Assembly (NCBI GenBank): GCA_021841005.1
Contig: JAKBVZ010000011.1
Location: 1-54,197, forward strand
DNA from: Actinomycetes bacterium
GTDB taxonomy: Bacteria; Actinomycetota; Acidimicrobiia; Acidimicrobiales; JAMCPL01
DNA: 54,197 nucleotides
Direction of reading: 5' to 3'
Both the position numbers and the translations under genes were made by a program. Shown one piece after another: positions 48,396 to 54,197 of the stretch; the stretch's first letter is position 1; every line of letters begins with the position of its first letter. A model generated the notes under the pieces. It was not told the DNA's origin and did no database searches. It was given only the letters and a program-made list of their open reading frames with translations.

Positions 48396-51300
48396 TTAGC
48401 GACGGTGAGCGGTACCAGTATTGATTACGAGCGTAGTATGATCGTTGCTTACATGAGGGAAGTCGTCAGGCCATTTGCGGTGCATTTTAATGCCAATATC
48501 ACTTGCTTTGCCCATCCAGTCGCCCTTTGGGATTTCCAAATGATCGAGTCTTTCCCAGAGAGGTCGCAGGGCCTGGCTACGATTACGATAGAATGCCGAG
48601 CCCCGAATACGCACAAACGTCCATCCGGCACGTTCCAAAACCGCCTGGCGAGTTCTGTCACGGTCCCATGCATCAGGACCATGCCAACGATCTCCGTCAC
48701 ACTCAATTCCTAGGCGACTTTCAGGGCCTTCAACCACCAGGTCAATTCTGTAATTGCCTACGGGGTATTGTGCGATTACTCTTGTGTATCCAGCATCTCG
48801 TATCCGCGTGAGGACATCACGTTCGAATTGAGATTCGGTACGATCCATGACGGTGTCTCCAGCATTATCTGTGGTAAATCCGTCGTTGCCACTGAGGCAA
48901 TGCTCCAGCAATGCACGGCGAGGATCATTGGAGTGCATACTGTCAGGCTGGACCGAGTGCACTATCCACAGCTGATCCCTGGCACGAGACGCTGCTACAT
49001 TGATCCTGCGTGCATCGTTGGCACGATTCATTGCTCCTATGGAACGATCTGGATCGTCGAGATCATGAGAAACGACCAATGATATGATCATTATGTCGCG
49101 CTCGTCTCCTTGGAAACTCGCGGGGTCACCCACTCGCAGCTTACGTTCTTCTATCACCGACGGACCGAAACGATCTACGAGCATCCCATTGATGAGCGGA
49201 GCTTGTCCCGATCCGAGAAGGGTAATGATGCCAAAGCTCTTCTCACTGTAGTCCGGATCAGCGGCAAACTCCCCGATGAGGTCGATAATCGCCTGGGCTT
49301 CTGCACTGTTGGTGTCGTCGCTGCGCCTTCGAACACCGCCCGGGACGAATACTGATCCGAGTGCCTGCCAGCCCGGTCGAGGTGGCCTGTCGCGTAACGG
49401 AACAATTGTATCGTTGTACCAGTAATGGTTGGAGAATGAAATGATTTTGGGCAGGCAGCGGAAGTGTTCCCTGAGCTGAACCACCCGGGGGAACTGTTGG
49501 CGGGCGATGTCATAGAGACTGTTGTCACTGTCGAAACGGGTACGGCGGTCATGGATGGCTTGTAAGTAGTCGTCAATGAGGTCAAATACTTCCTGACGGA
49601 TAGTTCCAACGTTCTCTGGGCTTGTTTGCTGATCGTCTCCGACGATAATGGCTTTTTTGGCTAGGGCAAGTACGGGAACTTCTAAAATGCCGATCTGGCT
49701 GGCTTCGTCAATGATCAGTACATCAAACGGTGGATCGGTCGCTGGGCGAAAACTGGAGAATACGCGATGAATCGGCATTATCCATGCCGGCACTGCGTCC
49801 TTGGCATCGTCCATCCCAGCTCGCAGCTCCTCTTCCCAGTGCGGAGCGTACCGGCCAGTTCCCTTTCCGAGCTTGCGATTAGCAGTTATGAAACGGTTCA
49901 GAGCACGCCTGCGTCGGTCGTCGATACTGGTAGCCAACGCCATCCATGCTCGTGCAGCGACTAGATCAGTGGTTACCCTGTGGCGATCTTGGGCGAGCTG
50001 TTCAAGTAAGTCCTGGAGCTCTGTTGGTTCCTTGCTTCTGGCGATTGCGCCAAACCACACTTCAAGTTGACGCCACATCCATGCTGCCTCAAAGTGCTCG
50101 ACATTTATGTCCTGGTTTCCGGCTACAACCTGAGCAGCCAGCTGGGGAGCTGAGGAGCTGAGAAGGCTTAGGAGCTTATTGCGCCGAGTGGCTCTAGGAC
50201 GGATCTGGAGTAATCTGCGTGCAGCTTCTCGTTGATGATCCCAGCTGTCAAAGTCTTCACTCTCGAAAGCGGTAAGAAGCTCCTGCCATAGCAATGAGGC
50301 TTCCGGCGCTGCCGCTGCTATACGTAGCCTATCGGCAATGGCATCAAGCTTACGGGTAAGTTCCCGCAGTTGGACCCTGGGTGCCAGTTTCCGGCAGATT
50401 TCGGCTATACCGGCTATAGCTTCGGTTTCTTGCACCGTTGCTGGTGCAGCAATCCCAAATTTGTTGAGCTGATCGACGAACTGTGGCCAGGTGGTTATTC
50501 TCCAGGCAAGCGCACTGTATACTATGGAGATGTATTCGCCGATCTGATCTTCGACGGGATAGTCGTTTTTCAACGGTGGGGCGCCGAAGCGTGTAACGAT
50601 ATTGTCCCATCGTGCTGACAATCGTTGACGGCGAACGAGGCGGTTGAGTTCATGGCTGAGCAGTGTATAATCATCGGCACTTGCCGGCAGATGACCGTCC
50701 ACCCTGCAACATTTTAACTGATTGCGGAGCGCCCGAGGAAGCTTCGCTGAGGGACTGCCTCTGGCAACCGAGCGTTGTGCCTGCTTCAAGGCTTCCTGAA
50801 AGTCTGGGTTTGTGGGGGACGTGTTGTTCCGCACATTTATCTCCACCGTATGAGCGGCGAGGGCGCGACCAGCAGCCAGGACGATTTCGCGCTCCTCAGC
50901 TGAAGCGGTGTAGAAATCACTCCATCCGACAGCTAGGGATGGGTCAGCAGCATCCTTGATTACCCGCTCGACCCAGGTACCGCGTACCTTCATGAACCAT
51001 GCGGCCCATTGGTCAAGACTGCCGGCTAAGGCATCGAGGTCCCCTTGGCTGACGGAATCGACCTTTGTCCAATCAGTCACCCAGTCATCGAGCGAAGCAA
51101 GCTGTTGGCGCAACCCACTGGCTTCGAGATGCAACTCTGCCAGTTGAGCACCTGCAGGAAGAGTGGCAGGATCCGGCAGTTCGAGTAGTGCTGCTTGCGA
51201 ATCATCTTCATCGAGAGTTGTGCATAGATCGACGAGTTCTGCCATCTCTTGGGAGGTGATAGGGACGGGGGCGCCATGATGCAGCTGGTCAGGAATACCG

Positions 51301-53024
51301 GATAGGCGGGCTTCGTTATCAGCCAGCCACTTTGCTGCAGCAGATGGTGTCCACTCATTCGGATCCCACCCATGTGGCGGATTGGGTACAGGTTCCACCT
51401 CGGCAGCGCGGCATGATTTCAGTTCGTTTGTTGCTACTGCAATGCGATATTCAATGTCATCGAGTTCAGCTTCGAGCCGGCTGATTTCGGCTGTATCCGT
51501 ACCGTGAAAGGCTGCATCGGTTATTGCGGTGATCGTCGCCTGCAAGCGGCTGCGTGCAGCTGCATCAGTTCCCAGAACCGGTACACACAGTGCCCGGATA
51601 GCTTCGGGGACTTTGTCGATGAGGACAGCCAGAGCTTGTTCTTTTGCCGCGGTGACGAGCACTCGCTGCCCACATGCGATGTAGTGTGAGATCAAGTTGG
51701 CGATGGTGTGGCTCTTGCCGGTTCCTGGAGGGCCTTGAACCGTCACTCCGGTACCGGTTCTTGCACGCGTGAGTATTTGCATCTGCTCGTTGTTGCTCGC
51801 AAGCGGGAGCAGCATGCGGTCATTGCGGATAGCTGGTGGATCCACTCCGTTGCCAGCCGGGACAACCGTATCAGCTATATCGAATACCGAGGGTTCATCG
51901 ACGACCAGCGCGGCGAACGGGTCGGGGATGGTCGTTGCCGGATCACTGTACAGTCGCCGTTGCTGTTGCAGGAACCCGAGCAGGTTGGGCTGGCGCCTAC
52001 GCACATAGAGGACCCAGTCGTCGGGATGGAGTACCGGATGATGCTCAGCTTGGTGTCCACTATCACCAGCGTGAGAGATGATACCATCATAATCGATGGT
52101 ACGCAGCAGCTTCGTCAGGAATGTAGCAGCCTCCTCGTCCCACGGACTGAAACCAGCATCTTCATATTCATTCCGTAGCTCGTTGAATCCGGCTCTGTCA
52201 GTAAGCGGCAGGTCAGCAGCCCACGACTGATCGATAATGGTTGCTCCGTTAGGCGCTACGGCTATCTGCCCGTTATCCTTGTCCAGGTCGAACTCCACAG
52301 GCACGCAGGCAATCGGATGGTCAACTATTTCGCCTGTTGCCAGGGTCCAACGGAGCCTGGCAAAGCCCCACAGGCACTCATAGGCATCTCGTTCCCGTTC
52401 CATACGGTTTCTCAAGTCGAAGAGCATCTTATATATATTCCGGCTGCGCTCGACTGCCTTGCAGAAAGATGCCCACGGCTCCCACACGGTCGTTGTCCAC
52501 TGTTCCATCGCGCGTTCAGCATTACGCCGTTCATCCAAGGCAGTAGCACATACTTGCTGGATAGTGTCCGGGCTTATTCCCGTGATGTTCAAGCCTGCAA
52601 GCTCGTCGCTGTCGAGATCATAGATGCTCATTGCAATTCCATTGAATATGGGTGGCGATTCGAGAAGCTCTAGGATACGTCGCATGCTGGTGTTAGGGTG
52701 ACGGGCAGTAGGACGTTCGCCGGCAACTACGGGACCCGCAATCCACTCAGCGAGATCGTGTGGGGGCTCGAGAGGATCAGGCTTGTTGGGCAGATCAGCA
52801 GTCAGCCATACCTCACCGCCAGGGTTGAGCGTGATACCGACGACATCTGAAAGGTCAGCACGCCGGACGAGGATGTCCCGGTAGCTTCCAATATCGCGTA
52901 CCGGGGGATAACGTAGTGCATAGAGTGCCTCGAGAAAATCCAGAAATCCAATAGCTCGCTCGCGAGCTGCAGTACGCACTTCGCCTAGCGGATTGTTATC
53001 CGATTTAGAGCCGGTACTATTCAC
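48396..53024 (-). CDS. Giant SF1 (UPF1-like) helicase with C-terminal Vsr/DUF559-like nuclease
   Basis: 1542 aa from GTG 53024 (AGGA 9 nt upstream); the longer frame from ATG 53075 starts inside the IS66 end. N-terminal about 430 residues have no recognised domain; Walker A VQGPPGTGKSHTIANLIS (about 430-447), a long alpha-helical insertion, Walker B FDVLIIDEASQIGI with VGDDQQTSP, then HFRCLPKIISFSN, QGDERDIMIISLV and NVAASRARDQLWIVHS (motifs IV-VI). The last about 110 residues, QFERDVLTRIRDAGY ... YRIDLVVEGPESRLGIECDG ... RTRQAVLERAGWTFVRIRGS, match the Vsr/DUF559 endonuclease fold (D...ExD). Single-gene helicase-nucleases of this shape are common in defence islands. Confidence 0.85.
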   Translation of the reverse strand: MNSTGSKSDNNPLGEVRTAARERAIGFLDFLEALYALRYPPVRDIGSYRDILVRRADLSDVVGITLNPGGEVWLTADLPNKPDPLEPPHDLAEWIAGPVVAGERPTARHPNTSMRRILELLESPPIFNGIAMSIYDLDSDELAGLNITGISPDTIQQVCATALDERRNAERAMEQWTTTVWEPWASFCKAVERSRNIYKMLFDLRNRMERERDAYECLWGFARLRWTLATGEIVDHPIACVPVEFDLDKDNGQIAVAPNGATIIDQSWAADLPLTDRAGFNELRNEYEDAGFSPWDEEAATFLTKLLRTIDYDGIISHAGDSGHQAEHHPVLHPDDWVLYVRRRQPNLLGFLQQQRRLYSDPATTIPDPFAALVVDEPSVFDIADTVVPAGNGVDPPAIRNDRMLLPLASNNEQMQILTRARTGTGVTVQGPPGTGKSHTIANLISHYIACGQRVLVTAAKEQALAVLIDKVPEAIRALCVPVLGTDAAARSRLQATITAITDAAFHGTDTAEISRLEAELDDIEYRIAVATNELKSCRAAEVEPVPNPPHGWDPNEWTPSAAAKWLADNEARLSGIPDQLHHGAPVPITSQEMAELVDLCTTLDEDDSQAALLELPDPATLPAGAQLAELHLEASGLRQQLASLDDWVTDWTKVDSVSQGDLDALAGSLDQWAAWFMKVRGTWVERVIKDAADPSLAVGWSDFYTASAEEREIVLAAGRALAAHTVEINVRNNTSPTNPDFQEALKQAQRSVARGSPSAKLPRALRNQLKCCRVDGHLPASADDYTLLSHELNRLVRRQRLSARWDNIVTRFGAPPLKNDYPVEDQIGEYISIVYSALAWRITTWPQFVDQLNKFGIAAPATVQETEAIAGIAEICRKLAPRVQLRELTRKLDAIADRLRIAAAAPEASLLWQELLTAFESEDFDSWDHQREAARRLLQIRPRATRRNKLLSLLSSSAPQLAAQVVAGNQDINVEHFEAAWMWRQLEVWFGAIARSKEPTELQDLLEQLAQDRHRVTTDLVAARAWMALATSIDDRRRRALNRFITANRKLGKGTGRYAPHWEEELRAGMDDAKDAVPAWIMPIHRVFSSFRPATDPPFDVLIIDEASQIGILEVPVLALAKKAIIVGDDQQTSPENVGTIRQEVFDLIDDYLQAIHDRRTRFDSDNSLYDIARQQFPRVVQLREHFRCLPKIISFSNHYWYNDTIVPLRDRPPRPGWQALGSVFVPGGVRRRSDDTNSAEAQAIIDLIGEFAADPDYSEKSFGIITLLGSGQAPLINGMLVDRFGPSVIEERKLRVGDPASFQGDERDIMIISLVVSHDLDDPDRSIGAMNRANDARRINVAASRARDQLWIVHSVQPDSMHSNDPRRALLEHCLSGNDGFTTDNAGDTVMDRTESQFERDVLTRIRDAGYTRVIAQYPVGNYRIDLVVEGPESRLGIECDGDRWHGPDAWDRDRTRQAVLERAGWTFVRIRGSAFYRNRSQALRPLWERLDHLEIPKGDWMGKASDIGIKMHRKWPDDFPHVSNDHTTLVINTGTAHRR

Positions 53025-53063
53025 GGTATGTAATCCTAACAACTCCCAGCGTTGCCTCACATA

Positions 53064-54070
53064 ATTCGTAACCATTCAGCACCCTGACCGGGGAATCGCG
53101 CGAATCGCGCGAATATCCACCACTTAACGCGCGCGTGCATGTATGCTGGTGGCGTGTCGGACAAACCCAGCTACGAAGAGATCGTTGCCAAGAACGATAT
53201 CCTTCATGGGGAGAACGATGTTCTTCATGGGGAGATAGATGTTCTTCATGGGGAGATAGATGTTCTTCATGGGGAGATAGATGTTCTTCGTATTGAGGTG
53301 TCCAGGCTTACTGGCCTGACGGAGACTCAGAACCGCAAGATCGCAGAGTTGGAGAGGAAGATTGGTCGGAACTCCTCGAACTCATCACTTCCTCCATCAT
53401 CTGATCTTTTTGCCAGGCCGGCCAAACCCGAGAGCCCGAACAGGAAGGCTCGTCGTGCCATGGGCAGGTTGCCCGGCAAGCAACCTGGTGACACTGGACA
53501 TCATCTCGCTCAGGTCAAGAACCCAGACGAGGTGATCGTTCATAGACCAGAGGCATGTGACTCCTGTGGCGCCGCTCTCGACGGCGCTGAGGTGATCGGT
53601 GAAGAGGTGCGCCAGGTATTCGATATACCAGAGCCAAAGATGGTGGTCAGTGAACATCGTGTCGTAAAACTTCGCTGCTCTTGTGGGAAGTGCTGCGAGC
53701 TTCCCTTTCCACCAGTTGCTCGCTCATCTACTTGTTATGGACCACGGATACGGGCAAATGCCCTGTACCTCCTCGCCCGCCAGCACATCTCATCGAACGA
53801 TGCTCTGAGGCAATGAACGATCTCTTCTCGGTTGGGTGCTCCACGGGTTTTCTGGATAACCTCTACACAGAAGGAGCCGATGGCCTTGGTGCCTTTGTAA
53901 ATACAGTGCTGAGCTGAGTTGAAAAGGGCTGATGTAGTTCACTTCGATGAGACACCGCTCAAGGTGAACAAGAAGTCCTACTGGATACATGTTGGCTTAA
54001 CAAGATGTTGACTCTCTTGCATGCAGATGCCACCCGGGGAAGAGCGGCTGTTGACGCTGCCGGGGTACTG
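53064..54070 (+). mobile_element. IS66-family element, left end and decayed body
   Basis: Begins at about 53068 with GTAACCATTCAGCACCC, shares its first 135 bp with 45184-45319, and contains the tnpC pseudogene. The right end is not reached: an IS21-like end starts at 54071. Confidence 0.8.
53154..54070 (+). pseudogene. IS66 TnpC transposase, frameshifted and truncated
   Basis: GTG 53154 gives SDKPSYEEIVAKND, then a repeated coiled stretch (four DVLHGEI-type units from 21-bp DNA repeats), AELERKIGRNSSNSSLPPSSDLF (IS66 signature), and a zinc-finger part (EACDSCGAAL, LRCSCGKC). The frame stops at 53816 (NDALRQ); homology continues in other frames: AMNDLFSVGCSTGFLDNLY, then HFDETPLKVNKKSYWIHVG (the catalytic DET region), then LTLLHADATRGRAAVDAAGVL up to 54070. 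At least two frameshifts plus truncation make it inactive. Confidence 0.88.
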
Positions 54071-54197
54071 TGTCAACGGCCACGAAAAATTCCCCATAGG
54101 CGGCCATGAGAATTCCCCAGATACGGCCACGGAAGTCCCCAGATACGGACACGGAAGTCCCCAGATACGGACACGGAAGTCCCCAGATACGGACACG
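54071..54197 (+). mobile_element. IS21-like insertion sequence end with iterated sites (continues outside)
   Basis: Starts TGTCAACGGCCACGAAAAAT; units of about 22 bp, forms of GGCCACGA(A/G)AATTCCCC to GGACACGGAAGTCCCCAGATAC, repeat five to six times to the window edge. Multiple ordered transposase-binding repeats at the termini are typical of IS21-family elements. The family call rests on this end only. Confidence 0.65.

Overview
The window looks like a chromosomal segment of a mycothiol-producing actinobacterium. The evidence is an MshD-type mycothiol synthase, a DtxR/IdeR-type box upstream of a metal transporter together with a DtxR-family gene, paired NrdR boxes upstream of a B12-dependent ribonucleotide reductase, the gene order aroC-aroK-aroB-aroQ, and many starts with no ribosome site but a -10-like hexamer a few bases upstream (probable leaderless mRNAs). 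Moderate GC, a bc-type cytochrome b locus and several iron-related genes would fit an Acidimicrobiia-like lineage, but that placement is inference and no rRNA is present to test it.

Layout. 1-120: end of an IS3-family element running out of the window. 333-5714: DUF4190-DUF929 membrane protein, ArsR-like regulator, Prx5-type peroxiredoxin, histidine phosphatase and an MFS transporter. 5711-7955: minus-strand operon with a cytochrome b N-terminal-type subunit, a second membrane subunit and the MFS gene, joined by 4-bp overlaps. 8087-17653: envelope-polysaccharide cluster with dTDP-rhamnose enzymes (rmlB, rmlD), UDP-glucose dehydrogenase, UDP-glucuronate decarboxylase, two GT2 glycosyltransferases, a Ser/Thr/Pro-tailed membrane protein, an NDP-sugar pyrophosphorylase and a GalE-like epimerase. 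17721-20438: orphan GroES, hisI, ATP-grasp ligase and NifU/Nfu protein. 20578-26047: YceI, prepilin peptidase and the shikimate block. 26074-30774: heterodimeric ABC exporter and VIT1/CCC1 metal transporter. 31100-31174: tRNA-Pro(CGG). 31288-38438: mshD, dinG, ilvD, trpB2. 38594-40818: DtxR box, NRAMP-family transporter and DtxR-family regulator. 40945-44189: NrdR boxes and nrdJ. 44491-54197: accessory region with an MNT-HEPN protein truncated by an IS66 remnant, an AbrB/toxin pair, an ECF sigma factor with a DUF4349 partner, a giant SF1 helicase-nuclease, a decayed IS66 tnpC, and an IS21-like end inserted into it.

The most unusual signal is structural. At the starts of hisI and nrdJ, 23 kb apart, the same 32-bp palindromic element sits between two copies of the local sequence spanning the start codon, with a repeat offset of exactly 72 bp at both loci. 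This suggests an undescribed small mobile or duplication-associated element. The window is also rich in short tandem duplications, mostly in multiples of 3 inside genes, including one that duplicates a start codon (14432-14475). The accessory region carries a helicase-nuclease gene bracketed by copies of an IS66-type terminal sequence and is the best candidate for a defence locus.
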